Origin: Helichrysum umbraculigerum
Taxonomy: Eukaryota > Streptophyta > Magnoliopsida > Asterales > Asteraceae
DNA: 64,000 nt
Reading direction: 5' to 3'
Assembly (NCBI GenBank): GCA_949592205.1
Contig: CATIUR010000004.1
Location: forward strand, 5,149,001 to 5,213,000
The translations under genes were made by a program, and so were the position numbers. The stretch's first letter is position 1. Each line of letters begins with the position of its first letter. Shown here piece by piece: positions 11,765 through 24,398 of the stretch. A model generated the notes under the pieces. That model was given only the letters and a program-made list of their open reading frames with translations. It searched no databases and was not told the DNA's origin.

Positions 11765-14265
11765 ATCTGTAAAAACACAAATGACAACAACAATTTAAAG
11801 CGTGTTAACTACTATGTATTATGAAGATGTATTCATCAAACATCTTAATTTTATATATATAACTTATTACATAATTGTTTCAAGTCGTATACATATATAT
11901 AACATATATAACTTACAACTAATAAGTCGTAAGTCCAATATGTAATTTCCATTAATTACTTGTAACTTTAAAAATCTCAAGTCGTTAATGTTATATAAAT
12001 CAATATATATAATATACCGCTAATATAGAATTAGGACACGCCACTCGATTACTTTTTGAATCGGTAGACTTTCGATATATATATACATTGTCATAGGAAT
12101 CCAAAAATATACTAGTTATTACTTAAAAAGTCGTAACTCTTATAAATTTTTTTTTTTTTTTTTAAATATTTCTAAGTTCTGGATTCGCATAAGACACCTA
12201 AGCGAATCGAGTTCAACTCGTTTCGCATATCAACTCGCAATTGGATCTGCAGCCAAGTGAACTCGCTAATCATGTCGATCCGCAGATCAACTCGTTGGTC
12301 GATCCACTAATCAACTCGTTCCGCTAGTCAACTCGCTGCGAGTTGAATCGAAGACTCAACTCGTTCGATGAACATCCGTCGCGAGTTTAAACTTAAAATC
12401 GATGATTTTGTTAGTTTTAACACGATCAATCGATACATTCACGTTTATTAAGGTCCGTTTAACATTAACCACAAGGATTCGTGTTCTAACAGTCCATTAA
12501 TCGTCGTGAATCAATCAAACATTAAACCGAAACCCTAGTTTATTAAAAACTTCGATTTCGAGTTATTTAATCGGTGAAATTTGTTGATTTATACCTCAAA
12601 CGATGCGCAATCTAAAGATGAATAATTTTTACGGATCAAAAACTCGTTCCTCGTACACGTAAAATCGAAATCAAACGAAAATATCATTTTCGCCTCGTTT
12701 CGCCAAGTCGCGGATTCGCAGACTAAGTGAACTCGCGAGATAAGTGTGGATTCAGTGGTCTGTTGACTCGTTTGACCTTCCCTTTTATACTCTGAATTCG
12801 ATTCGCGAGATTAGAACTCGATACGCATGTTGACTAAGTCAACTCGCAGGAATAAATAAAAACGCGAATTAAATACTAAGTATAAATTAAAAACCCATCA
12901 TTTGTACAAGTCTAAAATAAAATTATTTTTCACTTGTATTTGTTACGATTGTTCAACTCAAAATAGAAAATATTCAGCATAATTTAATTCCAAATGGTAA
13001 ATTCTAATAAATACAAAAACTTTAATTAAACATAAAGATAAAAACAAAATAAAATAAGATAAAAACACAATTATATAAACATAAGTACCATTTTATCAAT
13101 CACTTGAGCAAAACACAATACATAAACAAAATGAATAAGAATTTATCTGTCTAGGGATCATATTAGTAAAAATAAGCAATTAAATATTAATTTAAAAGTC
13201 TAAGCAGATTGGTATTATACATACCTCATGAAATTCAAGTAAATTACTATAAAATTACAACTAAATTAATCATTTATACATTTATATTTGTAAAACTATA
13301 TCTTAGGTACCTTTATCCACAAAGCATAATTAATAAATGCATTACTCACATAAAGTGAATATTTTAATTATAGACAGTTCAAGACAATTACCGGTATTAT
13401 GATCCACATAAACAAATTATACTCAATTTTCTAAGCAAGCACTTTATTGTTAGTATGAATATTATCAAGTGCTTCCTATTATATGACATACTGCAGAATT
13501 TCAAGTAAAACTCATAACACTGCATCATTAAATTTTCAAGGTAGTGATTACTAAATGATGTATCTTTTCGAAACATATAAAATACACTTGAATTTTAAGG
13601 TTAGACAAATATCAGACATACCTTGGATATGCTATGTTATCCAAGTCTGTACTTAGTACAACAGATGATCCCTTGTAGCATAATTCAAAATATATTTGAG
13701 AATATTAATTTAATTAAAGGCTTCAGATCTGTACTTAGTACAACAAAGTTACCAGTAATTAAGTTAATACCCATATTGCTACTATTTGTCAATCAAATTA
13801 AAATGCATGATAACAGTGTATGACAATACCATCATTCAACAATTAAGACTAATGTCATACATCATAGAATAGTAACACAAGATAATAAACAAGTAGTTAA
13901 TTAACTTCTTAAGGCGTAGAAAATATCATATAATTTGCCTACCAGTACATCATATAATGAAGCCATCTAAGGTTTTCAAAAATAAAAATAGACAAATTAT
14001 AACTTGTGGATATAGGTGTATAATTAAATAAATATAAACACATACCTTATAGAACCGCTGTAGTTCTAAAGTAACTTTATTTGAACCTACTACCATATCA
14101 TACTTAGTACTTAAGCTTATTATTGTGAAGCTTATTCTCCTAATGTACTATCATTTCCCTTAGTTTTTGCAGATAATAACTTAAAATATTTCAAAGAATA
14201 TTATCTTTATATTCTTTAATGAAGGCGATTCCCCTTAGGTAACAAGCAAATGAATGCCATACGCC
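11765..14265 (-). other. SIRE-1 noncoding region between pol and the accessory gene
   Basis: No coding frame is supported here. Read on the minus strand it contains a block conserved with SIRE-2 and D (about 14255-13120) with two gtacttagtac inverted repeats (13649-13659 and 13731-13741). Next come a candidate internal TATA box (12783-12789) flanked by gcgag/ctcgc words (12702-12851), more of those words (12184-12385), and the acceptor at 11767-11768 beside the accessory ATG. Confidence 0.8.
12783..12789 (-). promoter_or_regulatory. Candidate internal TATA box for the accessory gene
   Basis: The minus strand reads tataaaaggg about 1.0 kb upstream of the accessory ATG. Cgcgag/ctcgc words flank it on both sides (12793-12851 and 12702-12740), the same combination as at the LTR TATA box. 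SIRE-2 has the equivalent at 42860-42867. Promoter activity is inferred. Confidence 0.55.
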
Positions 14266-14288
14266 TTTTTTTTTTTTTTTTTTTTTTT
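14266..14288 (-). repeat. Encoded poly(A) tract after the SIRE-1 pol stop
   Basis: There are 23 Ts on the plus strand, that is, A23 in the element RNA, about 48 bp after the pol stop codon. SIRE-2 has 36 at the same place. Confidence 0.95.
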
Positions 14289-14335
14289 AACACATAGAAA
14301 TACTAACTATTACAAAAATACCCTTGGAAGACTAA

Positions 14336-17300
14336 TCACTCTGGATTTCTCATTCCGTTTAGTTGAACCAACGTCTCAAATCTTGCTCTGTCGAACGCCT
14401 TTGTGTAGAGGTCTGCTAAGTTATCCGCAGTCGGAACCTTAACTAACCTTATCATTTTCTTTTCAGCACAATCTCTAATAAAATGATGTCGAATATCAAT
14501 ATGCTTAGTTTTACTGTGCTTCACCGGATTATTGGTGATCGACATAGTAGATTCGTTATCAATCATCATAGGAGTATTGGTTATATTTAACCCGTAATCC
14601 CGCAGTTGCTGTTGAATCCAAAGCACTTGAGAGCAACAGCTGCCAGTTGTAACATACTCAGCTTCACATGTAGAAATGGCTACCGAGGTTTGCTTCTTGC
14701 ACTGCCAGGATACTAATCTACCTACTAGAAATTGACATCCTCCGGTTGTAGATTTCCTATTCTGATTGCATGCTCCATAATCCGAATCAGTATAAGCTAC
14801 GAGATCTAAGTTTCCATCAATCGGATACCAAAGACCCAGCTTAGGTTTCCCTTTGAGGTAACGAAAGATTCGTTTAACAGCTTGCATATGTGACTCTTTC
14901 GGTTTAGCATGATATCTTGCACATAAACAAACAGCAAACATTATGTCATGCCTAGAGGCTGTGAGATACATTAGTGATCCGATCATGGCTCTATAAAGAG
15001 TTGGATCCACATCGCTATCACTCGATGTATCTAGACCTAGTCCATGATTGACTGGAATTGGAGTATTGTAGACCTTACATTCATCCATCTTAAAGCGTTC
15101 TAATAGCTCATATGTATATTTAGATTGATGAATAAAGAATCCATTCCTTCTTTTGATCAACTTGTAATCCTAAGAAGAAATTCAACTCTCCCATTGCAGA
15201 CATTTCAAACCTTTTTCTCATAACTTGTTCGAATTCTTGACACATCTTTTCATCAGATGATCCAAAGATAATGTCATCAACATAAAATTGCACGAGAAGA
15301 AAGTCTTTCTTTTTCCACTTCACAAACAGTGTACTATCAATCGATCCTCTTGTAAATCCATTCTCAAGTAGATACGTTGATAGTGTTCCATACCATGCCC
15401 TAGGTGCTTGATGTAATCCATATAGAGCCTTATTCAAATGATATACTCTATCTGGATACTCAGGATCAGCAAACCCTGGCGGTTGTGAAACATACACCAA
15501 TTCTTCCACTTTGCCATACAAAAAGGCACTCTTAACATCCAACTGATACACTTTTATACCAAAATATGATGCGAATGCTAAGAATACTCTAATTTCTTCT
15601 AGCCTAGCAACTGGTGCAAACACTTCATTGTAATCTATACCTTCTTGTTGATTAAAACCTTGAACCACTAAACGAGCTTTATTGCGAGTAACGATTCCCT
15701 TATCATCTCTCTTGCACTTAAATACCCATCTAGTTCCAATTGGATATTCTTCCTTTGGTAGGTCAACCAACTCCCATACTTGTAATTTAGAGAACTGAGA
15801 TAGTTCTTCTTGCATTGCTTCTACCCACGAGCTTTCTTTTAAAGCCATTTGAACATTTTTAGGCTCGACTTGTGAGATAAAGCATGAATATAGACATTGA
15901 TTAGGAATCCCTGTCTCTTTCATTGCAGTATACAAGCTTTGGTATTCTAAATTTTCAGACGTACTAGCTTTTGATTGAGTCCTTGTTTGAACCAGAGTAT
16001 TAATATCACCGATGATGTTTTCAACGGGATGATTCTTACTCGTTCTAGTTGAAGCAACAGGCTCAACTGGAATCTCATATCCTAAGTTAGTACCGATTTC
16101 TTCAAGAATACTGTGTTGTTCAGGAATGTCTTCCAAATCTGGTACACCCTCTCTAGATAGCTGTGAGTTATCAATACCCATAGATATTCTTAACTCTCTC
16201 AATGGTGTGAGAATTTCGTCCACTAATTTGTCAGTCAGCTCTTCTTCATTTAGAGGTGTATTTACTTTGGATTTTTGAGATCCACTAGTAGATGTTTGAT
16301 TTGGATCAACATTTGTCTTGAATCCAGAATTCGGAACACTCGATGTTGAAGTATGGCCAGTATCCACATCTTCAGACACTAAATGTTTAGCAATAGCTGA
16401 ATCACTGACATAGTCACTAATAGGAACTTTAAATGATGCAAAAAGATCAGAATAATCAAATTGCCAATCTGAACCCTTATGAACATCCGGTGAGTAGCTC
16501 GTAACCTCAATATTATAAACTACGTCCAAACGTCCTGTGACTTTATTAAAGACTCTCTTATTTGGCGAATTGGGCATATAACCTAGGAAAAATCCTTCGT
16601 CAGCCTTCTCACCAAATTTAGCTTGATGTCCAGTCTTTAATATGGTGCATGAAACTCCAAAGGGTTCAAACCCTTTTAAGTTTGGTTTCTTATTGTTTAA
16701 AAGCTCATAACAAGTCTTGTTATGTCTTTTAACCGTAAGAACTCTATTGAGAACATAACATGCTGTATTCACTGCTTCTGCCCAAAAAATGACCTGAAGC
16801 TTTGAATCAGCAAGCATTGTTCTTGCAGCTTCAATCAACGTCCTATTTTTCCTTTCAGCAACACCATTCTATTGAGGTTCATAAGGTGCACTGAATTGAT
16901 GTAATATCCCTTTGCTTAAGCAATAGATATTCAACGTTGAATTCTTAAATTCTGTTCCGTTGTCACTACGAATATGCTTCACTCTCTTTTTATAGACATT
17001 CTCTACTAGATCAAAGAATTCAATTAGAATTCCTGGAGGTTCATCCTTAGATCCAAAAAAGAATACCCATGAGAATATAGAATAATCATCTGTGACAACC
17101 AAACAGTACCATTTGCCACCTAGACTTTTCTTGCTTATAGGGCCGAAGAGATCCATATGTAGCAATTCAAGTGGCGAGGAGATTGAGTTTTCAGTCTTAG
17201 ATCTGTGTGGTTTCTTGTGCTGCTTTCCTTTCATGCAAGGAACACACTTATCTTCAGACTCGAAACGTTTTTGAGGTACACCTAGAACCAAACCATTTTT

Positions 17301-17836
17301 GGTTATGTAATTCATCTTTCTCCAGTTCAGATGTGCCATTCTCCTATGCCATAATAATGCGTCTGTTTCCGAAGCCTTGGATAATAAACATGTAGACACC
17401 ATTGAAGAGTTAGGAACACCCATATTGATAGCATAGATGTCCTTCTTCCTTGGCGCCCTCATCAATATCCATTCTTCAGGAATTTTGAATCCTGGCTTCA
17501 GGACTAAGGCCTCCTTTTCATTAAAATAAACTGGATGACCTTTATCACAGACTTGGGAAACACTCACTAGGTTGTGAGTTAGTTCTTCAACATAGTTCAC
17601 ATCCTCGAGAGTCAAAGTTCCATTTGAAACTTTTCCTTTTCCTGAAATTACTCCTCCTTTATCTCCTGCAAATTTACTTTTTGCTTGAGACTCTCCTTGA
17701 AGTCCTTCAGTAGACTTCTTTCTCCGGTCATGTGCCTCGAGCATCCACTGTCTACATACCACCAGCTATCCTTGTTCACAGCATGCTCCTGCACATAACA
17801 CAAAACACGATCAGTTGTCAAGAGGGACCCAAGCCA
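14336..17836 (-). pseudogene. SIRE-1 pol: protease, integrase, RT, RNase H (broken)
   Basis: The copia-type pol is nearly identical in sequence to the intact pol of SIRE-2. Domain order is protease (motif DSGCSRH), GAG-pre-integrase (H/C zinc finger), integrase core (DLFGP, SDNGTEF and the E of GVAERKNR), RT with YVDDII, and RNase H with its TDSD and CEAEY motifs. Three lesions are seen against SIRE-2: loss of one A near 17671 (frameshift), TAG at 16869-16871 in place of CAG within the integrase, and a one-base insertion near 15141-15147 (frameshift between RT and RNase H). Like SIRE-2, its frame overlaps gag in the +1 register with no ATG of its own. Confidence 0.93.
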
Positions 17837-20624
17837 TTACGGTCTTGGTTTGTCCCTTATCATCAACAAACTTAAGCTCTTTAAAATAACCATCCTTCCC
17901 ATCAGGAGCTTTGGTTACTTTCGAAGTAGCTTGAGTTTGTGGACGATCAGCCTTAAGAGGTGAATTTGAGGATAACCTCCTAGGCACATAATTATGAGCT
18001 CTATTATAATTAAACTCATGTGATCGCGAAGAAGTACCATTCTCATAATGACTATGGCCTCTACTTGGAGTTCTAAACCTCGACGGTGTCACATCCCTAG
18101 ACTTATAGACAGAATTATCACTTTGAGTATATGACCGTTTAGGTTTAGGTGGGGAGACACTATGTTTACCGTCTTTTTTAAGAATGTTAACAGGTTTATT
18201 ACCTAACTTAGGTTTGGTATCTAACCTATCTACAGTCATACTAGAGTCAGTCTGTGTCTTTTCATCAATCACAAGCTTATGTGGTGTTTCAGGCTTTTTG
18301 TTAGGACAACACGAAGCCACGTGTCCCTTTTAGTGACACTTGAAGCATGACATCTGCTTGGATGATTTAGGAACTTTTGCATTACCACTCGGAGTCTTAG
18401 GCACTAAAGGTTCAAGTATTTGTTCCTTATTAACCTTATCATCAGTCTTAGCATCGTTAATCACTCCACCCGATACAAACTGTATTTTGGCGAAATGAGA
18501 CACCTTACGATTATCTGATGATTGGATCTTAACAACATCCTTCTGTGCCTCTAACTTTTCAGGGTCATTAGTTACTAAAATCTCAGGATTAGCATCTGTC
18601 ATTTCAGAATCTATCGAGTTACTAGTGTAATTGGCATTAAAAGGATCAGGTACATCATTGTATCCTATCCCAGTCTTGTCCTTTACACTACGTTGAGCAT
18701 CTAGCATTTTATCCATTTCTAAAGTTCTGTAGGACTCAATCTTACAATTTTGTTCTACTAACTTATGCTTAAGCTCAGCTAACTCTCTATCCCTATCAGC
18801 TATCGTTTGATTTAAGTCATCAATATTCATATAAAGGCCATCTATGATTATTGCCTTTTCATTTATGGTATCTCTCAATGCAACCTTATCAGAACTATCA
18901 GACTTAATCTTATTCTTAAGATCTACCTTATATGTACTTAACCTAAGGACATAACTTTTAGCTTGTTCAAGTTCAGATATTATAGTCTTATTAGAATCAT
19001 TAAAAGTGCTAACTTGGGATGACAAATTCTGATTCGACACAGTTAAAACACTTAATTGAGATTGTAAATCAGTAACTAGATAACAAACATCAGCAAGAGT
19101 AAGAATATCCAAACATACCCTTTTCTTGTCAGTTTGTACTTCAGCCATGCGTGCTACAAAGTCATCTGGACTCATATCAGAAGTTGAATCCATATATAGC
19201 ACGTCATCATCACTTGCTTTCTCATGAATCTCCGGCACCTTTATTTCAACATCAATAGGCATATAGCTATTGGACTCAGTAGCTATCTCTTGATCTTCAA
19301 TCTCAGCCATGAGAGCTTCCTCAGACTGAGCTTGCCAATCATAAGATCCATCCAATTGTTTCACAACTAAGGCTTTGGAAGCTAAGGTATTTCCCGAACC
19401 TTGTTAGCTATTGCCAGTTTCAACCTTAGGTCTTTGACACTCATGAGCAAAGTGTCCATAACCTTGACAGTTGAAACACTTGATCTTGGTTTTATCAAAC
19501 CCTGATCGATTTCCTACCACTTTTCTACCAGTTTTCTTCAAGAAATTTTTGACTCTCCTTGATAACATTGCAAGTTGATCCTGGAGATCTATTTCTTCAA
19601 GATAATCAGGGTCTATCTGATCATAGTCTTCATCAAACATAATCGGATCATTGATTTTACCTTGAATGTAGTTTTCATAAGAAGCAACAAAGGATGCAAG
19701 GACAGATAACTGTTGCTCAGCAGATTTCACACTCATTGGCATCTTTTGATGTCCTTGAGTTGACTTCTCAGCAGGTGTACCTTTAGTTTCATTACCTGAT
19801 GAGGTAAGAAGGCACAAGTCATCCGTTATCATTTCACCATGTTCATCAATATTACCCACTAAAAGTGCAGTGGTCGAACTAGATGAAGAAGTTGAGAGAT
19901 TTATTTTCCCATGATATAGCCTAGGATTCTGAACCTGATCAGAATCAGTTTCTCTCGATTTCTTAGTGAAATTATAACCTTTTAGCTTGTCAATGACCTG
20001 CTCTAAGGTCATGGTTGCATACCTTTCATCGTTGTCTTTGAGCATTACACCATACATTTCCCACTTAGACGGCAAACCCTCAATAAATTTGTCGGTTCTT
20101 TCAGTCTCAGTAGTAACAATCTCATGGTTGTCAAGCTCACTTAACAAGTGGTAGAATCTAGTGATATAAGCATCAAGATCTTCTCCCTTTAAAGCTTTTA
20201 TAACAGTAAACTGTTTCTTGAGAAGATTCTTCCTGCTTGCCTTCACTTGAGGACTTCCCTCACATCTTTTCTCTAACGCTTCCCAGAGCGCTCTAGCAGT
20301 TTGAAAAGACTTGAGTTGATGGTTTATCTCCTTTGGTAAACTCATCTTAATTGCAGAATGAGATTTATTCTCCAATTTGTATTCCTCTTTTTGTTGATCA
20401 CTCATCCGGGCGTAAGTTAAAGTAACAACTGCATTATTAACCTTTTGAGTAGGTGCAGTGTATCCATTCTTGATACACATCCAGATCGACAGATCATGGA
20501 ATCTACAGTAAGATTCAAATCTGTCCTTCCAGTTATAGTAATCTTCGATTTTCAACAACTTAGGTGGAACGTTTGATTTTCCCACCTCGTGTTCCATCTC
20601 GATCATTTTACTAAGATCAGACAT
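17811..20624 (-). pseudogene. SIRE-1 gag (two nonsense changes)
   Basis: Gag forms the virus-like particle and packages RNA. The ATG at 20624 opens MSDLSKMIEME. A copia-type Gag domain fills roughly the first 250 residues and a zinc knuckle of CX2CX4HX4C form (CFNCQGYGHFAHEC) lies near residue 390. A long low-complexity, partly coiled-coil region follows, then a second Cys-rich knuckle near 760 and a conserved end (AWVPLDN). Stops interrupt it at 19404-19406 (TAA) and 18330-18332 (TAA, where SIRE-2 has CAA). Confidence 0.92.
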
Positions 20625-21051
20625 CTTAAAAACATAAAGTAAAACTGTTTCGCGAATTCAGAAGTACTCGATTCGCAAGACTCAGTTCAACTCGCAATCT
20701 CAGCTCGACTCGCAAGTCTCAGTTCGGATTGCTGTGATGTCGATTCGCAAGTGATTTCGATTTGCGAGAGATCTCGGTTCAACTCGCAAGTCTCAGTTCG
20801 ACTCGCAAGGTCAACTCGGTTCGCAGGCTACACTGAAACCCTAATCTCGACTCGCGAAACGGCTGAAAAACCCGAAAACGAAAATTTAAGGTATTTTTAC
20901 GATTAAAACAGGAAATTTCGACCGTGAACTAACCCTAAATCGTCCAGAGAATGATTTTGATCGTTAATATGTACTTATGCACACAAAAAAACAATCCGAA
21001 TCAAACGCGATTATCCTAAAACTTCAAACTTTACTCGTATTTAGCCCGAAA
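20625..21051 (-). other. SIRE-1 gag leader with ctcgc word cluster
   Basis: This untranslated leader lies between primer site and gag ATG. From 20650 to 20860 it holds more than a dozen actcgca/tcgcgag words. It ends, towards gag, in ordinary AT-rich sequence. Confidence 0.8.
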
Positions 21052-21063
21052 GCTCTGATACCA
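21052..21063 (-). promoter_or_regulatory. SIRE-1 primer binding site
   Basis: The minus strand reads tggtatcagagc, 2 bp from the 5' LTR. It is the initiator Met tRNA site. Confidence 0.93.
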
Positions 21064-21065
21064 GA

Positions 21066-21681
21066 TGTAAGTCCCTAGTTCTTAGGATCGATAACTTCGT
21101 TATCTGTAGTATTAAGGTGCGGAATCCCTCAATACAATGTTATCTTACTAACAACGAATAAGTTCGCGTTTTAGGTTTACTAATACTTTGCTTAAACGTA
21201 TAAACGTCAAAGCCTAGCCGTTAGGTTATTTTTCTCTGGGTATATTGAATTCGCAGGTCTTGAAAGAAACAAGAGTAGCAAAAGTGTTATGTTTTTCACG
21301 GCTTGAAAAACATTTTATACGTCCAGCTCGTCTCGGCTCGCATGGGCCTCGCGAGTCCAGTCCAACTCACCTTGCAACCCAAGCCCAACAATACTCGACT
21401 CGCCACAGACTCAATACGTTATGATCCTTATGATCCTCGCGAGTTCAGTTCTCATCTCGCTGCTCAACTCGCAGCGACTTGAGAACTCGACTCGCAGCAA
21501 ACGTATATTTATTTATTTCGTTTACGATATTCGTCTAACACTTTAACATGCTAATATATTTAACGAATATTACTAACAAAACAAATATCCATTTACAAAT
21601 CTAAACCAATGTACAAACATGATAATAATTACACTAGTCCTATTTCAAGCTAGATCTGTTGTCACAAACTATGTTCCAACA
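21066..21681 (-). repeat. SIRE-1 5' LTR
   Basis: It pairs with 4023-4638 at the same length, 616 bp, with nine differences. The TATA box is at 21313-21320 (reverse strand) with the ctcgc cluster at 21325-21500, upstream in the direction of transcription. Confidence 0.95.
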
Positions 21682-23080
21682 AATTATGTTGAAATGAAAG
21701 GATTTATTGGTTGATGATTCTCGAGGTTTGAAAACCTTTCAGTCTCGGGTTTGGGTTCCATTGGTTGGGGGACTTCGGGATTTGATATTATCTGAGGCAC
21801 ATAAATCTAAATTATCTGTTCATCCTAGAAGTACAAAGATGTATAATGACCTGAAACCTCTTTATTGGTGGCCTACGATGAAAACCGATGTTGCACGTGT
21901 TCTAGAAACTTGTCATATTTGTTCCCAAGTGAAAGCAGAACATCAGAAACCGTATGATTCATTGAGACAGCTTGATATTCCCGAGTGGAAATGGGAGCAT
22001 ATTACTATGGATTTTGTCTCCAAACTTCCCAGAACGCAGAAAGGTAACGATATGATTTGGGTGATTGTTGACAGATTGACTAAGAGTGCTCACTTTCTGG
22101 CTACCAGTGAGACTGCTTCTTTGACTCGATTGGCCTAGTTGTATATTCATGAGATAGTTTTGAGACACGGGATTCCGTTATCGATTGTGTCAGACAGGGA
22201 TTCCAGGTTTATTTCTGGGTTTTGGCAGAGTTTACAGCAAGAATTGGGTACCAGAGTTAACCTCAGTACGGCTTATCACCCACAGATAGACGGTCAGACA
22301 GAGCGTACTATTCAGTCTCTAGAAGATATGCTGCGAGCTTGTGTGTTAGAATATGGTGGTTCTTGGGATTCTCATTTGCTTTTGGTAGAGTTTGCTTATA
22401 ATAACTCTTATCATTCTAGCATTGGCATGCCACCGTACGAGATGTTATATGGGCGTCGTTGCAGAACACCTACTTGTTGGTTAGAGGCTGGAGAAAAGCA
22501 GTTTGCAGGTCCTGATATTGTGCAGATTACAGCCGATAAAGTTGCTATAGCTCGCGAGAAACTGAAAGCTGCCAGAGACAGACAGAAACAGTATGCTGAT
22601 CCACGCCGTCCCCCTGTTACTTTTGTCGAGGGTGAACCTGTGTATTTAAAGGTTTCCCCGTGGAAAGGAGTAATCAGATTTGGGAAGCGTGGAAAACTCG
22701 CCCCGAGGTATATTGGTCCTTTCAGAATCAGACAGGTGGTTAATGATCAGACAGTCGCCTTGAATCTTCCTCCTGAATTATCTGGTATTCACGACACTTT
22801 TAATATTTGTTATATGAGGAAATGTAATGTGGAGGATCAATCCCAAATCCTTCCATTACAGGACCTTAGAGTCGATTCCAGTCAGAAACTAGTTGAGGAA
22901 CCTGTAGAGTTAGTTGATAGAAAGGTGACTAAATTACGTAAGAAAGAGATCCCGACGGTTTTAGTGAAGTGGAGACATAGTTTGGGGGTGAACCTTACCT
23001 GGGAGACTGAGTCGAGCATGCGCTCACGATATCCTCAATTATTTGAGTCTAGCGAGATTTCGGGGACGAAATCTTCCTAA
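21682..23080 (+). pseudogene. E1 pol, C-terminal part: integrase and chromodomain-like tail
   Basis: This is the continuation of the E1 polyprotein after SIRE-1. Visible parts are the integrase H2C2 zinc-binding domain (with the LYWWPTM and CHICSQVK stretches), the catalytic core with its D, D (VSDRDSRF) and later E (DGQTERT), and a tail ending in an LVKWRHS...LTWE...YPQLF pattern. That pattern is typical of the chromodomain-like end of Tekay chromoviruses, which targets integration to chromatin marks. Stops are TGA at 21695-21697 and TAG at 22136-22138. The reading frame otherwise runs to TAA at 23078-23080, 12 bp before the 3' LTR. Confidence 0.92.
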
Positions 23081-23092
23081 GGGGGGAAGATT
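23079..23092 (+). other. E1 polypurine tract
   Basis: A purine-rich stretch (aaggggggaaga, then tt) directly precedes the TG that opens the 3' LTR. It is the plus-strand primer for reverse transcription. Confidence 0.85.
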
Positions 23093-23758
23093 TGTAACAC
23101 CCGTTTATGTGACCTGAGGATAATTCGGTAATTTCCTCTAAATTGATATCCTTAATTGTTACATTTTAAATATTGTGTTTTATACGTTTTGAATTATAAT
23201 TTTAGAAATTTGACCGAAGGATTTATTGTGATTAGTGAAATGTTAATTGTTTTAAAGAGTTGTAGCTTACGGTAAAATAAAATAGTTTTCTAGCAATTGG
23301 TATTTAGGTTCCAGACACTAGATTGAAAAAGGTACTAGTTTTAAGTGAATACGGAGTCGGTTAAAATTTAGGCCGACCTATTTATCTCTTTCCTTAAATG
23401 GAAACTTTCCATTTCCATATTCTTGACATACAAACCCTAAAACCTAAGAACACTAAAGCTAAAACCTAAACTAGAATCTGAAATCCAGTGAGCTGAGAAT
23501 TTTGATTTGCTTGAACTCAACATCATCATCTTTGCATCTTGAATTAGTAAGTGTTCATATGTATCAATTAAGAAATCATTTTGGTAATTAGATAAATTTG
23601 ATATTATTGGATACTTGAAGTATTTAAGGTGTTATTACATGTTTGGTTGGACCTAATTGAAGCTTAAAACTAAGTATGTAAGTTGGAAGTAGTATGTTGA
23701 TGGTAAAACTCGTACAACAGCAGCAGGTACAGGTTCAGGAGCTGGAGACGCCGGTGCA

Positions 23759-23839
23759 ATCGCGACGCGATTATGATGATTTCGCGATGCGATTTACTTA
23801 GAATAGCGACGCGATTGTATTGATTTCGCGACGCGATTT
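23759..23839 (+). repeat. Cluster of cgcgacgcgat words in E1 LTR
   Basis: Four near-copies of a word of the form tcgcgacgcgatt are spaced 15-30 bp apart in otherwise AT-rich sequence. The cluster ends about 50 bp before a TATA-like tatatatatta. It is probably part of the LTR promoter (inference). Confidence 0.75.
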
Positions 23840-24313
23840 GATGTTTTATCAGTCCTGTTTGTGCATTATTATGTAATACTGTGAACTGTTATATATATTA
23901 ATAATCCCATATACCAGCAGAAACAATAATGAAACTAGTAATCTATTATAATGAAGGGTTAAAATAAATGATGATCTTATTGTGATAATTGTACATATAC
24001 AACTAGTTGTTACATGCTTAATACATGTAATGTATTCAATTGTTATTAGATGATTAAGATATATGATATATGATTATCATGAAATGATTATGAGTTAATA
24101 ATGTGCTTATACTAAGTACATTGTAAGAAATTGAATTGAGTTACTAACTCAAGTGTTTTGTTGTGCTTTCAGACACGCAGAAGACTCAGTGAGTTAGTCA
24201 GCTGAGTAAGTGGAGTGAAGTTGACAGGTGAATTGACTTGGAACTTCAGTGTGGTTTGGTTGTGACATATTGGTTACAACAATATAAACATAGTGATTGT
24301 TGATTATATAGCT

Positions 24314-24316
<3 letters not shown>

Positions 24317-24397
<81 letters not shown>
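24317..24397. repeat. (AT)n microsatellite
   Basis: About 40 uninterrupted AT units lie inside the E1 3' LTR. The matching stretch of the 5' LTR is outside the window, so copy-number change between the two LTRs cannot be judged. Confidence 0.98.

Positions 24398-24398
<1 letters not shown>

Larger units (their letters stand above)
4023..21681 (-). mobile_element. SIRE-1: Ty1/copia SIRE/Maximus-like element, 17.7 kb with nested solo LTR
   Basis: Both LTRs (616 bp each, 9 differences by eye, about 1.5%) are present and the element is flanked by 5-bp duplications (aatta at 4018-4022 and 21682-21686). In element orientation the order is LTR, primer site, gag, pol (protease-integrase-RT-RNase H, the copia order), a long noncoding stretch, a multi-exon accessory gene, polypurine tract, LTR. 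Size, gag style and the extra gene after pol match the SIRE/Maximus lineage. gag and pol carry five disabling changes. A 3.0-kb solo LTR sits in the accessory gene. Confidence 0.93.
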
